DNA of 64,000 nt from JAFAXA01 sp963777325 (GTDB lineage: Bacteria; Pseudomonadota; Alphaproteobacteria; Acetobacterales; Acetobacteraceae). Every line of letters starts with the position of its first letter. Position 1 is the first letter of the stretch. The notes beneath the pieces are model-generated. The model ran no database searches. It was not told the DNA's origin and saw only the letters and a list, made by a program, of their open reading frames with translations. The position numbers and the translations under genes were made by a program. Location: assembly GCA_963777325.1 (NCBI GenBank), contig CAVZQE010000018.1:248001-312000 (forward strand), read 5' to 3'. Positions 18,288 through 28,118 of the stretch are shown here, one piece after another.

Positions 18288-19619
18288 ATGCGTCAGTTTA
18301 CAAGGCGGGATTCTCTGGCTCTCGGCGCTGGCGCCGCGAGCATGCTCATGCTGGGACGCGCTCGCGCGGCGATCCCGACCGCGGACGTCAAGCCGCCGGA
18401 CTGGCCGATCGAGAAGGGTGCGAGCCTGCGGGTGCTGCGGCCGACCAAGTTCGTCGATCCGGACGAGACGATCTTCCGCGAGAACACCCAGGCGTTCTCC
18501 GAGAAGTACAACGTCCCGGTGCGCGTCGATTTCGTGAGCTGGGAGGATCTGCGGCCGCAGACGGCGGTCTCGGCCAATACCGGCGCCGGGCCCGACGTGA
18601 TCGGCGGCTGGGGCGACGACCCCCATCTCTACGCCGACAAGCTCGTCGATCTCACCGATCTCGCGGACTATCTCGGTCAGAAATACGGCGGCTGGGAGGA
18701 GCTCGCCAAGCTCTACGGCCGCAAGTGGAAGACCAATACCTGGATCGGCATCCCGCTCGGCGGCAGCGGCGCGCCCGCCGTCTATCGCGCGGACTGGGTC
18801 AAGGCCGCTGGATTCGACACGATTCCGGGCGATCTGCCGGGCTTCCTCAAGCTCGCGCAGGCGCTCAAGAATTCCGGTCACCCGATGGGCTTCGCGCTCG
18901 GCCATGCGGTCGGCGACGCCAACGCGTTCTGCGACTGGCTGCTGTGGTCGCATGGCGGCAAGGTCGTCGACGAGAACGGCAAGGTGGCGCTCGACTCGCC
19001 GGAGACGGTCGCCGCGCTCGACTACGTGCGCGAGCTCTATCCCGCGCTGATCCCGGGTACGCTCTCCTGGAACGACGCCAGCAACAATAAGGCGTTCGTG
19101 TCGGGCGACATCTCGGTCACGCAGAACGGCGTGTCGATCTACTACGCGATGAAGACGTCGAAGGATCCGTCGATCGCCAAGCTCGCCTCGGTGGTCGACC
19201 ATCACGCGATGCCGATGGGCAGCGCGTCCGCACTGCCGCAGGTGGCGCTCGTGGTCAATGCCATGGTGTTCAAGCACAGCAAGTATCCGAACGCCGCCCG
19301 GGAATACCTGCGCTTCATGATGGAGGCGCCGCAATACGACAAATGGCTGACCGGCTGCCTCGGCTATTGGGCGCAGCCCCTCAAGGCGTACGAGAAAAGC
19401 TCGGTCTGGATTTCCGACCCGAAGCTGCTCGCGTATCGCGATTCGATGGGGACGTCGTTCTACCAGGGCTATGCCGGCCCGCTGACCGCCGCATCGAGCG
19501 CGGTGTCGGCGAATTACACGGTGGTCGACATGTTCGCGCAGGTCGCGGCCGGCGCGACCGACCCGAAGTCGGCGGCCCGCGCGGCGGCGCGCCAAGCCGC
19601 GCGCTACTATAAGAGCTGA
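18288..19619 (+). CDS. Extracellular solute-binding protein of a carbohydrate ABC importer (family 1)
   Basis: 443 residues. The N-terminus carries a twin-arginine signal (TRRDSLALGAGAASMLMLG, cleavage near ARA-AIP), so it is probably exported folded by Tat. The mature part has family-1 solute-binding features: GPDVIGGWGDDPHLYADKLVDLTD, GIPLGGSGAPAVYRADW and a Trp-rich C-terminal lobe. It captures the substrate in the periplasm for the permeases encoded 22 bp downstream. The ligand is unknown; sequence class suggests a sugar, polyol or glycerophosphate-like molecule. Confidence 0.9.
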   Translation: MRQFTRRDSLALGAGAASMLMLGRARAAIPTADVKPPDWPIEKGASLRVLRPTKFVDPDETIFRENTQAFSEKYNVPVRVDFVSWEDLRPQTAVSANTGAGPDVIGGWGDDPHLYADKLVDLTDLADYLGQKYGGWEELAKLYGRKWKTNTWIGIPLGGSGAPAVYRADWVKAAGFDTIPGDLPGFLKLAQALKNSGHPMGFALGHAVGDANAFCDWLLWSHGGKVVDENGKVALDSPETVAALDYVRELYPALIPGTLSWNDASNNKAFVSGDISVTQNGVSIYYAMKTSKDPSIAKLASVVDHHAMPMGSASALPQVALVVNAMVFKHSKYPNAAREYLRFMMEAPQYDKWLTGCLGYWAQPLKAYEKSSVWISDPKLLAYRDSMGTSFYQGYAGPLTAASSAVSANYTVVDMFAQVAAGATDPKSAARAAARQAARYYKS

Positions 19620-19641
19620 GCGGAGGCTCGGGAGAGGGGCG

Positions 19642-20595
19642 ATGGACGGGGCCGCAACCGGCTGGCAGGCGCGAGCAGGGCGGGAGACACGGCTCTCCGG
19701 CCTGTTCGACAGCAAGCCGTTCCTGATCGCGCTTTGCCTCGCTCCCGCGCTCGGCCTGCTCGCGGTGTTCCTGACCTACCCGCTCGGCCTCGGCATCTGG
19801 CTCTCCTTCACCGACGCGCAGATCGGCCAGCCGGGCCATTTCATCGGGCTCGAAAACTTCGTCTCGCTCGCCTCGGACCCGGTGTTCCAGACGGCCGTGA
19901 CGAACACGCTGTTCTACACCGCCGCCGCCACCATCGCGAAATTCGCGCTCGGGCTGTGGCTCGCGCTGCTGCTCAACAACCATCTGCCGTTCAAGGGCCT
20001 GCTTCGCGCCATCGTGCTGCTGCCCTGGATCGTGCCGACGGTGCTCTCCGCCATCGCGTTCTGGTGGATCTACGACCCGCAATTCTCCATCATCTCCTAC
20101 TTGCTGGTCGACGTGCTGCACGTGCGCACGACCTATATCGACTTCCTCGGCACGCCGTGGCACGCGCGCTGGTCGCTGGTCGCGGCCAATGTCTGGCGCG
20201 GCATCCCGTTCGTCGCGATCTGCCTGCTCGCCGGACTACAGACGATCTCGCCGTCGCTTTACGAAGCGGCGATGCTGGACGGCGCGACGCCGTGGCAGCG
20301 CTTCTGGCGCATCACGCTGCCGATGCTGATGCCGATCCTGGCGGTCGTGCTGACGCTCTCGGTGTTGTTCACCTTCTCCGACTTCCAGCTCGTCTACGCG
20401 ATCACGCGTGGCGGGCCGTTCAACTCGACGCATCTGATGGCGACACTCGCCTTCCAGCGCGGCATCAACGGCGCGCAACTCGGCGAGGGGGCGGCGATCG
20501 CGGTCGCGATGATCCCGTTCCTCGTTGTCGCGACACTGTTCAGCTATTTCGGCCTGGCACGGCGCAAGTGGCAGCAGGGAGGCAGCGATGAGTGA
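19642..20595 (+). CDS. Sugar ABC transporter permease (UgpA/MalF type)
   Basis: 317 residues with six predicted membrane helices after a ~35-residue cytoplasmic head. The EAA loop that docks on the ATPase reads YEAAMLDGATPWQRFWRITLP (~residues 210-230). GLENFV after the first periplasmic segment and GPFNSTHLM near the end are usual for MalF/UgpA-type permeases. It overlaps the next permease gene by 8 bp, ensuring equal production of the pair. Confidence 0.92.
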   Translation: MDGAATGWQARAGRETRLSGLFDSKPFLIALCLAPALGLLAVFLTYPLGLGIWLSFTDAQIGQPGHFIGLENFVSLASDPVFQTAVTNTLFYTAAATIAKFALGLWLALLLNNHLPFKGLLRAIVLLPWIVPTVLSAIAFWWIYDPQFSIISYLLVDVLHVRTTYIDFLGTPWHARWSLVAANVWRGIPFVAICLLAGLQTISPSLYEAAMLDGATPWQRFWRITLPMLMPILAVVLTLSVLFTFSDFQLVYAITRGGPFNSTHLMATLAFQRGINGAQLGEGAAIAVAMIPFLVVATLFSYFGLARRKWQQGGSDE

Positions 20596-21481
20596 GGCGG
20601 TCGCGTCGCCCAATACCGCCGTCGCCGCCAGCGAGCGCCCGTCCTGGGATTCGCGCGCGCGCCGGATGGTGACGGTCTATCTGCCGCTCGCGATCTTCGT
20701 CATCGTGCTCCTGTTCCCTTTCTACTGGATGACGATCACGGCGCTGAAGCCGAACTCGGAGTTATACGACTACAAGCACTACAGTCCGTTCTGGGTCGAT
20801 CATCCGACGCTCGCCAACATCAAGCTGCTGCTGTTCCAGACGCATTATCCGCGCTGGCTCTTCATCACCATGTCGGTCGCGGTCGCCTCGACCATTCTCT
20901 CGGTCGCGGCGAGCGTGCTGGCGGCCTACGCGATCGAGCGGCTGCGCTTCCGCGGCGCTTCCTGGATCGGGCTCGGCATCTATCTCGCCTACCTGGTGCC
21001 GCCGACGATCCTGTTCATCCCGCTCGCGACGATGGTCTATCAGCTCGGCCTGTTCGACAATCCGCTCGCGCTGATCCTGACCTACCCGACTTTCCTGATC
21101 CCGTTCTGCACCTGGCTGCTGATCGGCTACTTCAAGTCGATCCCCTACGAGCTTGAGGAATGCGCGCTGATCGATGGGGCGAGCCGATTGCAAATTCTGT
21201 GGAAGATCACGTTGCCGCTCGCGGTCCCCGGGCTGATCTCGGCCGGGATCTTCGCCTTCACGCTGTCGTGGAACGAATTCATCTACGCGCTCGCCTTCAT
21301 CCAATCGACCGAGAACAAGACCGTCCCTGTCGCGGTGCTGACCGAACTCGTGACCGGCGACGTCTACCAGTGGGGCGCGCTGATGGCCGGGTCGCTGCTC
21401 GGCTCGGTGCCGGTGGCGCTGTTCTACTCGCTCTTCGTCGAATACTACGTCTCGAGCCTGACCGGTGCGGTAAAGGAATAG
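20588..21481 (+). CDS. Carbohydrate ABC transporter permease (UgpE/MalG type)
   Basis: 297 residues from the ATG at 20588, inside the end of the preceding permease gene. Six membrane helices are expected; LLFPFYWMTITALKPNSEL at the N-terminus and the EAA loop YELEECALIDGASRLQILW are typical MalG/UgpE landmarks, as is the LSWNEFIYALAF helix. It completes a full ATPase, binding-protein and two-permease importer. It is the last gene before the insertion-sequence region, ~225 bp away. Confidence 0.92.
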   Translation: MSEAVASPNTAVAASERPSWDSRARRMVTVYLPLAIFVIVLLFPFYWMTITALKPNSELYDYKHYSPFWVDHPTLANIKLLLFQTHYPRWLFITMSVAVASTILSVAASVLAAYAIERLRFRGASWIGLGIYLAYLVPPTILFIPLATMVYQLGLFDNPLALILTYPTFLIPFCTWLLIGYFKSIPYELEECALIDGASRLQILWKITLPLAVPGLISAGIFAFTLSWNEFIYALAFIQSTENKTVPVAVLTELVTGDVYQWGALMAGSLLGSVPVALFYSLFVEYYVSSLTGAVKE

Positions 21482-21707
21482 CCCTTTTCGCAATGGGGGG
21501 GCCGTCAGGACAACCGGAGCGGACACCGTCTCAGGCGTTGCCTCGTCACTCCTTCGGCATGTCTGCCGGAAGCTCGGCCTCGTGCCACTTGGCGCGCCCG
21601 TTTAGCGACGATCTTCGACGGCTTTCGTCAGATCGTCAGGATCTGCCCTGGAACGTCCAGGCCTCGCTCTTCGGTAACACCGCGCGGAGACCCATCGACT
21701 TGGCTAG
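21482..21707. other. Intergenic stretch between the ABC importer and the insertion sequence
   Basis: 226 bp without a supportable gene. No strong terminator hairpin with a T-run follows the permease stop. The last four bases before the IS left end are CTAG (21704-21707), matched by CTAG after its right end. Confidence 0.5.
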
Positions 21708-21828
21708 CCGCTCTTATTCACCGCAGGGCAGGGATTCGCTGGCGGATGTAGCGTAAGGGACTGAGTTGGCAGAGAGATTTGGGTGTCGAAGCCAACCTCT
21801 TGCCGAGTCGGACGCTGCCACACCCGCC

Positions 21829-22341
21829 ATGACCGACGATACCCTGCTGCCGTTCGCGCTGCCATCGGTGCAGCGCAAGAAAATCACCGCCGCTTTCGAC
21901 GGTGGCCGCATCAGTTCCGATGGCGGCGTGATGCTGCTGGGGCTGGCCGAGCGGCGGATCGGTGTGGCGGAGAAACTCGCCGCCGAGATCGCCGATCCGC
22001 GCGACCCGACCCGTGTCGTGCATTCGCTTGCCGACATCCTGCGCGCCCGCATCCTCGCCATTGCGTGCGGCTACGAGGATGCCGACGACCTCGATCATTT
22101 GCGCAGCGACCCCGCGCTCAAGCTGGCCTGCGGCCATTTGCCGGACAGCGGACGTGATCTGTGCTCGCAGCCGACGATGTCGCGCTGGGAGAACGCGCCC
22201 ACGCTGCGCGAGGTGATCAGGCTGATGCGGGTGATGGTGGCGCTGTATTGCAGCAGCTATGACAGGCCGCCCGCTGCCGTGACGCTCGATATCGACGACA
22301 CCCTCGACGTGGTGCATGGCCATCAGCAGCTGTCGATGTAG
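21829..22341 (+). pseudogene. IS1380-family transposase, N-terminal fragment
   Basis: 170 residues from the ATG at 21829, ending at a stop created by the inserted IS256 element. It starts LPFALPSVQRKKITAAFDGG, then SSDGGVMLLGLAERR and SQPTMSRWENAP, and reaches the first catalytic Asp region TLDIDDTLDVVHGHQQLS. The rest of the protein resumes after the nested element at ~23657. As split, it cannot make an active transposase. Confidence 0.85.
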
Positions 22342-22344
22342 AAG

Positions 22345-23656
22345 GGACTGTCAGATTTCCGTGTGCGGGCGGCGGGTTGAACATCAGGCCGCCATGGCCC
22401 GTGTAAATCGCTCGCCGAACAAGACGGCGAACTGCGCCTTGGCCATGCACCATTCGCGGGGCGGCATCTTCCACTCCTTCTCGGAGCGGTTCAAGACCAG
22501 GAAGAGGAGCTTCATAGCGGCCTCGTCGGTGGGGAAGTGGCCCCTGGCCCGGACGGCGCGGCGGAGCTTGGCGTTCAGGGCCTCGATGGCATTTGTGGTG
22601 TAGAGGATCCGGCGTACTCCGCATGGAAGGCGTAGAACGGCACGACCTCGTTCCAGGCGCGCCGCCAGCTCTGGCCGATTGCCGGATAGCGCTGACCCCA
22701 GAGGCTCTCCTCGAAGGCTGTGAGCGCGGCCTGGCCCGCCTCGGCGTCGAGCGCCCGGTAGATGCCCTTCAGGGCCGCCGCGACTGGCTTCCTGTCCTTG
22801 TAGGAGACGAAGTCCAGGCTGTGGCGCAGGAGGTGGACGATGCAGGTCTGCACGGTCGTCTCGGGGAACACGGCCGTGATCGCGTCCGGGAAGCCCTTGA
22901 GCCCGTCGACGACGGCGAGCAGGATGTCGTCGACGCCGCGATGGCGCAGCTCGTTCATGACCCGGAGCCAGAACTTCGCGCCTTCGTTCTGCTCGAGCCA
23001 GAGACCCAGGATCTCCTTGGCGCCGTCGGCTCGGACGCCGAGCGCGATGTGGACAGCCTTGTTGCGGACGATGCCCTCGTCCCGGACCTTGACCCTGAGG
23101 GCGTCGAAGAAGACGAGCGGATAGACCGGCTCCAGCGGCCGAGCCTGCCAAGCCGCGATCTCCTCCAGAACCGCGTCCGTCACCACGCTGACGAGGTCGG
23201 GCGACACGTCGATGCCGTAGAGCTCGCGTAGGTGCCCGACGATCTCGCGGGCGCTCATGCCGCGGGCGTACATCGACACGATCTTGTCGTCGAAGCCCGG
23301 GAAGCGGCGCTGGTACTTGGCGATCAGCTGCGGATCGAACGTCGCCTGCCGATCGCGCGGGATCTCCAGCTCGATCCGGCCCGTCTCGGTCGTTACCGTT
23401 TTGCGGCCGTAGCCGTTGCGGCTGTTGCCGCCCTCGTCTCCCGCCAGGTGGTGATCCATCTCGGCGTTCAGCGCCCGTTCGGCCAGAGCTCGCTTCAGAT
23501 CGTCGAGAAGGCCATTGGCGTCGAGTGCCGCCTTCGAGTCGGTGCCGGCCAAAAGCTGGTCGAGAATCGCGTCAGGAATACGGGGAGACTTGCGTCGTGC
23601 CATCGGGAACCTCCAGGTCCACTATGGCCGCCCGCACACGGAAATCCTGACAGTCC
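22345..23656. mobile_element. IS256-family insertion sequence nested in the IS1380 element
   Basis: 1312 bp bounded by near-perfect inverted repeats: left 22345-22372 (ggactgtcag, atttccgtgtgcgggcgg) and right 23628-23656, its reverse complement with one extra G. Its single transposase gene is on the minus strand. The 8 bp on either side (tgtagaag and attcgacg) do not match, so I see no clear target duplication; a few host bases may have been lost. Confidence 0.8.
22384..23603 (-). pseudogene. IS256-family (mutator-type) transposase, frameshifted near the C-terminus
   Basis: The frame from 23603 reads ~330 residues of a typical IS256 transposase (GNSRNGYGRKTV, MYARGMSAREI, FFDALRVKVRD, VVDGLKGFPDAI, TCIVHLLRHSLDFVSYKDRK). 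Near 22617 the frame ends in an unrelated tail, while the next frame continues RRILYTTNAIEALN and EWKMPPREW down to 22384. One missing base restores a ~410-residue protein, the normal family length. It is therefore either inactivated or affected by a sequencing error. Confidence 0.85.
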
Positions 23657-24479
23657 ATTCGACGAGCGCTGCTTCCTGCCGATCCATGTCTATGACACCG
23701 CGACGTCACGCCCGGTCGCCGTGCTGCTACGGCCGGGCAAGACCCCGTCGGGATACGAGATACGCGGCCATCTGCGGCGCCTGATGCGAGAAATTCGCCG
23801 CCACTGGCCGCACACCCGCATCACCCTTCGCGGCGACAGCCATTACGGGCGGCCCGAGGTGATGGATTGGTGCGACGCCACCGGCATCACCTTCGTGTTC
23901 GGCCTATCCGGCAACGACGTGCTGCGCCGCCTCGTCGAACCCGCGGCCGACGACGTGCGCGTGCGCCGGGCCGAGGCGCATGCCGCGGTGCTGCGCGGCT
24001 ACACCGAGACGCGTTACGGCGCGAAATCCTGGCGTGCAGAGCGGCGCGTCGCGGCACGGATCGAGGCTACTTCCCAGGGTCTCGACATCCGCTACGTGGT
24101 GACCAGCCTGATGCACGGCAGCGCCGAGTGGGTCTATGCCAGCCTCTACTGCGCCCGTGGCCAGGCCGAGAACCTAATCAAGCTCCACAAGGGCCAGCTG
24201 GCATCCGATCGGACCAGCTGCCGCTCACCGCTGGCCAACCAAGTGCGCCTCCTGCTGCACACCGCAGCCTACTGGCTGATGCTGACCCTGCGCGACGCCA
24301 TTCCAAATCCCCAGTCGCTCGCCCAGGCAGAGTTCACCACGTTGCGGGCTCGCCTGCTCAAGATTGCCGCGCGCATCATCGAGACGGCCACCCGCGTGCG
24401 CATCGCCTTCGCTGCTTGCTGCCCCGAAGCCGTGCTCTTCCGCGGCATCGCCCGCAGCCTGCAGCCCGAAGGACCGTGA
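23657..24479 (+). pseudogene. IS1380-family transposase, C-terminal fragment
   Basis: After the right end of the IS256 element the frame continues FDERCFLPIHVYDTATSRPVAVLLRPGKTPSG, the second catalytic segment LRGDSHYGRPEVMDW, then AEWVYASLYCARGQAENLIKLHK with the catalytic Glu, ending at TGA 24477-24479. It is collinear with the N-terminal fragment at 21829-22341 apart from a few residues at the junction. It has no start signal of its own. Confidence 0.85.
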
Positions 24480-24627
24480 CCAACGGGGGCGACCGCCCCG
24501 ACCAAGCCCGTCCCAGTGACCCCCAGCGCCTGCCAGATATGACCGGAAATCGCCCAAAACGGCGCAGCGGGCAACTGCGCCCCGTGCTAACCGGTCCAGG
24601 AATCCCGCCCTTTGTGAATAGGACGGG

Positions 24628-25404
24628 CTAGTCGTGCGTAAATCGGGGGGCGCGCTTCTCGACAAAGGCGGCCATGCCTTCCTTCTGGTCGTTGGTCGCG
24701 AACATCGCGTGAAAGACCCGGCGCTCGAACCGGAGTCCCTCGGCCAGCGTCACCTCGAAGGAGCGGTTGACAGCCTCCTTGACCATCATGGCGGCCGGCA
24801 GCGACATCGCGGCGATCGTCCGGGCCGTCGCCATTGCGTCCTCCACGAGTTTCCCGGCGGGCACGACGCGCGCCACCAGACCGGCCCGCTCGGCTTCCGC
24901 CGCGTCCATCATCCGGCCGGTCAGGCACAGCTCCATCGCCTTCGCCTTGCCGATGGCGCGTGTCAGCCGCTGCGTGCCGCCCATTCCGGGCATCACGCCG
25001 AGCTTGATCTCGGGCTGGCCGAACTTGGCCGTGTCGGACGCCAGGATGACGTCGCACATCATCGCGAGTTCGCAGCCGCCGCCGAGCGCGAAGCCGGATA
25101 CCGCCGCGATCATCGGCGTGCGCACACGCGTCGTCGCCTCCCAACCGCCGAAGGCGTCGGCCGCGTACATTTCGGAATACTCACGGCCCTGCATCTCCTT
25201 GATGTCGGCCCCGGCCGCGAAGGCCTTCTCGGAACCGGTGATGACGATGCAGCCGATGGCGGGATCGCGGTCGAAGCCTTCGAGCGCCGCGAGGATCTCG
25301 CGCATTGCCTGCCAGTTCAGAGCGTTCAGCGCCTGTGGCCGGTTGAGCGTGATGAGCGCGACCCGCCCATCCGTTTCGGTCAGGATCGTCTCATAGGCGC
25401 TCAT
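24628..25404 (-). CDS. Enoyl-CoA hydratase/isomerase family protein
   Basis: 258 residues from the ATG at 25404. Crotonase hallmarks are present: LNRPQALNALN, AFAAGADIKEM (first oxyanion-hole segment), the FALGGGCELAMMCDVILAS helix, and KLGVMPGMGGTQRL with a catalytic-Glu context weaker than in classical hydratases. It hydrates 2-enoyl-CoA. Its start overlaps the end of the 3-hydroxyisobutyrate dehydrogenase gene by 14 bp, as in valine degradation clusters. The TAG stop lies in the CTAG at the right edge of the IS1380 element, so the protein is intact. Confidence 0.9.
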   Translation of the reverse strand: MSAYETILTETDGRVALITLNRPQALNALNWQAMREILAALEGFDRDPAIGCIVITGSEKAFAAGADIKEMQGREYSEMYAADAFGGWEATTRVRTPMIAAVSGFALGGGCELAMMCDVILASDTAKFGQPEIKLGVMPGMGGTQRLTRAIGKAKAMELCLTGRMMDAAEAERAGLVARVVPAGKLVEDAMATARTIAAMSLPAAMMVKEAVNRSFEVTLAEGLRFERRVFHAMFATNDQKEGMAAFVEKRAPRFTHD

Positions 25405-26287
25405 GCGCGGCTCCCCTTCGGATGGCTTCGATGATGCCGGAAAAATCCGTCCCACCCTCGCCCGCGGCGTCGAACGCGGCATAAAGGTCGGCGGCATGCC
25501 GGCCGAGCGGGGTGTCGGCGCCCGTGCTTTCGGCGGCCTGCTGCGCCAGACGCAGATCCTTCAGCATCAGCGCCGCCGTGAAGCCGGGCTTGAAGCCGTT
25601 ATTGGCCGGGCTCGCCGGAACCGGGCCCGGCACCGGGCAATAGGAATTGAGCGACCAGCATTGACCCGACGAGACGGATGCGGCGTCGAACAATGCCTGC
25701 GCCGACAGGCCGAGCTTTTCCGCCAACACGAACGCCTCCGACACAGCGATCATGGACACGCCGAGGATCATGTTGTTGCAGATCTTCGCCGCCTGTCCCG
25801 CGCCGGAGCCGCCGCAATGCACGATCCGCCGCCCCATGGTCTGCAGGATCGGATGCGCTCGCGCGACCGCGTCTTCCGGACCGCCAACCATGAAGGTCAG
25901 CATTCCGGCCGCCGCGCCGCCCGTTCCGCCGGAAACGGGAGCGTCGATCGAGGGCATCCCGGCCGCGTCGGCCAGCGCGTGCGCCTCCCTTGCGGACCCG
26001 ACGTCGATCGTCGAGCAATCGATGAGCAGCGTGCGGGGGACGAGGGCTGGCGCCAGCGCCCGGTAAACAGCGAGCACCTGCGCACCGCCCGGCAGCATGG
26101 TGATGACCGTCTCGGCTTCGCGGCCGGTTTCGGACAAGCTTTCGGCCACTGCGACACCGGAGGCGGAAGCCGCCGCACGGCAGGAAGGGGACAGATCGAA
26201 GCCGCGCACCGCGTGTCCCTCGCGAACGAGGTTGGCGGCCATCGGCAGGCCCATGTTGCCGAGACCGACAAAGCCGATGACCGCCAT
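25391..26287 (-). CDS. mmsB: 3-hydroxyisobutyrate dehydrogenase
   Basis: 298 residues. The NAD motif GFVGLGNMGLPMAANLV starts the protein; DAPVSGGTGGAAAGMLTFMVGG is the substrate-binding signature, and GSGAGQAAKICNNM contains the catalytic Lys. Length and motif order match MmsB, which oxidises 3-hydroxyisobutyrate to methylmalonate semialdehyde in valine breakdown. It is encoded upstream of and overlaps the enoyl-CoA hydratase gene. The divergent promoter region contains a 15-bp tandem repeat. Confidence 0.9.
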   Translation of the reverse strand: MAVIGFVGLGNMGLPMAANLVREGHAVRGFDLSPSCRAAASASGVAVAESLSETGREAETVITMLPGGAQVLAVYRALAPALVPRTLLIDCSTIDVGSAREAHALADAAGMPSIDAPVSGGTGGAAAGMLTFMVGGPEDAVARAHPILQTMGRRIVHCGGSGAGQAAKICNNMILGVSMIAVSEAFVLAEKLGLSAQALFDAASVSSGQCWSLNSYCPVPGPVPASPANNGFKPGFTAALMLKDLRLAQQAAESTGADTPLGRHAADLYAAFDAAGEGGTDFSGIIEAIRRGAAHERL

Positions 26288-26393
26288 AACGCCGCTCTCC
26301 CCTGCTTCCGTGTGCCCGGACCGGCTCGCTCGATCGGGCGCCGGCTGAAATCATGGCCCGCGCCGGACGGGAGCACCACCGGGATCTCGCAGA

Positions 26394-26461
26394 GGACCAT
26401 TGCCCAGGGGACCATTGCCCAGGGGGCCATTGCCCAGGGGACCATTGCCAGGGGACCAATG
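26394..26461. repeat. 15-bp tandem repeat, ~4.5 copies, between mmsB and a divergent MFS gene
   Basis: The unit ggaccattgcccagg occurs at 26394-26408 and 26409-26423, with one A-to-G change at 26424-26438, with one base missing at 26439-26452, and partially (ggaccaatg) at 26453-26461. It lies ~105 bp upstream of mmsB and ~80 bp upstream of the MFS start. Each unit contains an imperfect inverted 'ccattgccca' core rather than a clear operator dyad. Confidence 0.85.
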
Positions 26462-26538
26462 CGGGGGGCGTGGACAGTCCGGAGCGCCGCGACTATCCGC
26501 GACAATTCGGATGCATGTTCAAATGGAGAGTGCGGTCC

Positions 26539-27788
26539 ATGGCCGTTTCCAGCGCGCCGACGATCGAAACCCGGCAGAACCGGGCAGCCGTGCTGTCCGT
26601 CGCCATTGCGGGGGCGATCTCGCTATCGGTCGGGATGGGCATAGGCCGGTTCGCGTTCACGCCTATCCTGCCGATGATGCTGCATGACGGCGTCATCGAC
26701 CTTCGCTCCGGCAGTTGGCTCGCGACGGCGAACTATGCGGGGTATTTGGCCGGGGCCATGGCCTGCATGATTCTGCCGCGAGCCTGGGCCGCCTCGCTTC
26801 TGGTCAAGCTCGGGCTGGCCGCGACGGTGATCCTGACTCTTGCCATGGGCTGGTATGTGCCGGCGCTCTGGCCGGCGCTCCGGTTCCTGGCGGGCGTCGC
26901 CAGCGCCGCCGTGTTTCGTTTACACGTCGGAATGGTGTCTGCGGCGGCTCGGGCGTCTCGACGCACCGGAGATGGGCGCCGTGATCTACACCGGACCGGG
27001 TGCGGGCATCGCGATTTCCGGTTTCGTCGCGACCGCGACCGTGGCCGCCCATCGCTCCTCCGTCTTCGCCTGGCTCGCCTTCGGCCTGCTCGCGGCATTG
27101 CTGAGCGCCGCTGTCTGGACCGTGTTCCGGGGCCCCAATCCGATTTCGTCAACGCCCGGACGGATTGCGCCGCCGCGCCCGGCCCGCACGGAGGTCCACG
27201 GCACCGCCGCCGAAATGGCGACCTTCACGGCCGCATACGGCCTGGCCGGGTTCGGGTATATCATTACGGCGACGTTTCTTCCGGTCATCGCGCGCGAGAC
27301 CCTGCCGGGATCGCTCTGGCTCGACTTGTTCTGGCCGATCTTCGGGCTTGCCGCCGTGGCTGGCTGCCTGCATGTCGGCGCGGGTTCCGCGAACCGTCGA
27401 TCCTCGCCTGAGCCTCGCCGCATGCTACGTCCTGCAGGCGATCGGGGTGGTCATCGGCCTGTTCGTGCCGACCCTGGCGGGCTTTGTGGCGGGGAGCGTG
27501 CTGGTCGGCATGCCGTTTACGGCCGCCGCATTCTTCGCGATGCAGGACGTGAGGCGGCTGCGGCCGCATCAGGCGGCCCGCTTCATGGGATTGCTGACGG
27601 CTGTCTATGGAATCGGCCAGATCGCCGGGCCTGCACTCGTTGGCTCTTTGCTCGCCCACACCTCCAGCCACGCGCGCGGATTCGCGATCTCGCTCTGGAC
27701 GGCGTGTGCCGCGCTGACGCTCGGCGCCGGCCTCTACTTGTTCATGCGGCAAACGTGGCCATTCCACCGGCCTGGCGGGACGCCGTGA
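26539..27788 (+). pseudogene. YbfB/YjiJ-family MFS transporter with two frameshifts
   Basis: From the ATG at 26539 (ggagag 8 bp upstream) the product starts like YbfB-type MFS proteins: VGMGIGRFAFTPILPMM, TANYAGYLAGAM and LRFLAGVASAAVF. Near 26914 the frame changes (+1) to VYTSEWCLRRLGRLDAPEMGAVIYTGPGAGIAISG, continuing to LAAVAGCLH. Near 27380 it changes again to RLSLAACYVLQAIGVVIG, GMPFTAAAFFAMQDVRRL and the end at 27788. Both shifts are in the same direction and rebuild a ~415-residue protein. Pseudogene or repeated sequencing error. Confidence 0.8.
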
Positions 27789-28118
27789 CCGGACCAAGCA
27801 GAAGGCGGCTTCATCAAATCATGAAAGCTTCCTGATTTGTCGACGGCAGGCGGAGCGCGCGGGACGGGAACCATAAGGGAGACAACAGGCGGAGCCTTGC
27901 CATGCGGACGTGCTTGACAAATGGAAGGGCATTGACGGACAGCATTGAACTCCGTACAGCGGGTATAGCGGCCCTACGCGACGCGATCGGAGCCCACCGA
28001 TCCACCAGCCTATGACGATCGGATTGCCGCCGGTCCCATAGCGCAGCGCGACCGGCTTCGCGGCCAGTGACTTTCATTGCGCAGCGCTCCACCCGATACT
28101 CAGTCCGACTTAACCTGG
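27789..28118. other. Intergenic region, no gene recognised
   Basis: 330 bp. A TTGACA hexamer occurs at 27914-27919 but has no convincing -10 box at 16-18 bp. No RNA gene or repeat is recognised. Confidence 0.4.

Larger units (their letters stand above)
21708..24627. mobile_element. IS1380-family insertion sequence, interrupted by an IS256-family element
   Basis: The left end (ccgctcttattcacc) and the reverse complement of the right end (cccgtcctattcac) form imperfect inverted repeats that continue as a second matching block (agggcagggattc versus agggcgggattc). Both ends are flanked by CTAG (21704-21707 and 24628-24631), a plausible 4-bp target duplication. Removing the nested 1312-bp element leaves ~1.6 kb, the usual IS1380 size, with one split transposase gene. 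The right flank lies at the stop codon of the enoyl-CoA hydratase gene. Confidence 0.8.

Noticed and set aside
16930..18537. 535-codon ORF covering the ABC ATPase gene in another frame
   Set aside because: Arg/Ala/Gly-rich low-complexity translation; the +1 frame encodes a complete ABC ATPase. Only its first ~30 codons match the SDR remnant.
22337..23664. Target-site duplication of the IS256 element
   Set aside because: The 8-9 bp on the two sides (tgtagaag versus attcgacg) do not match.
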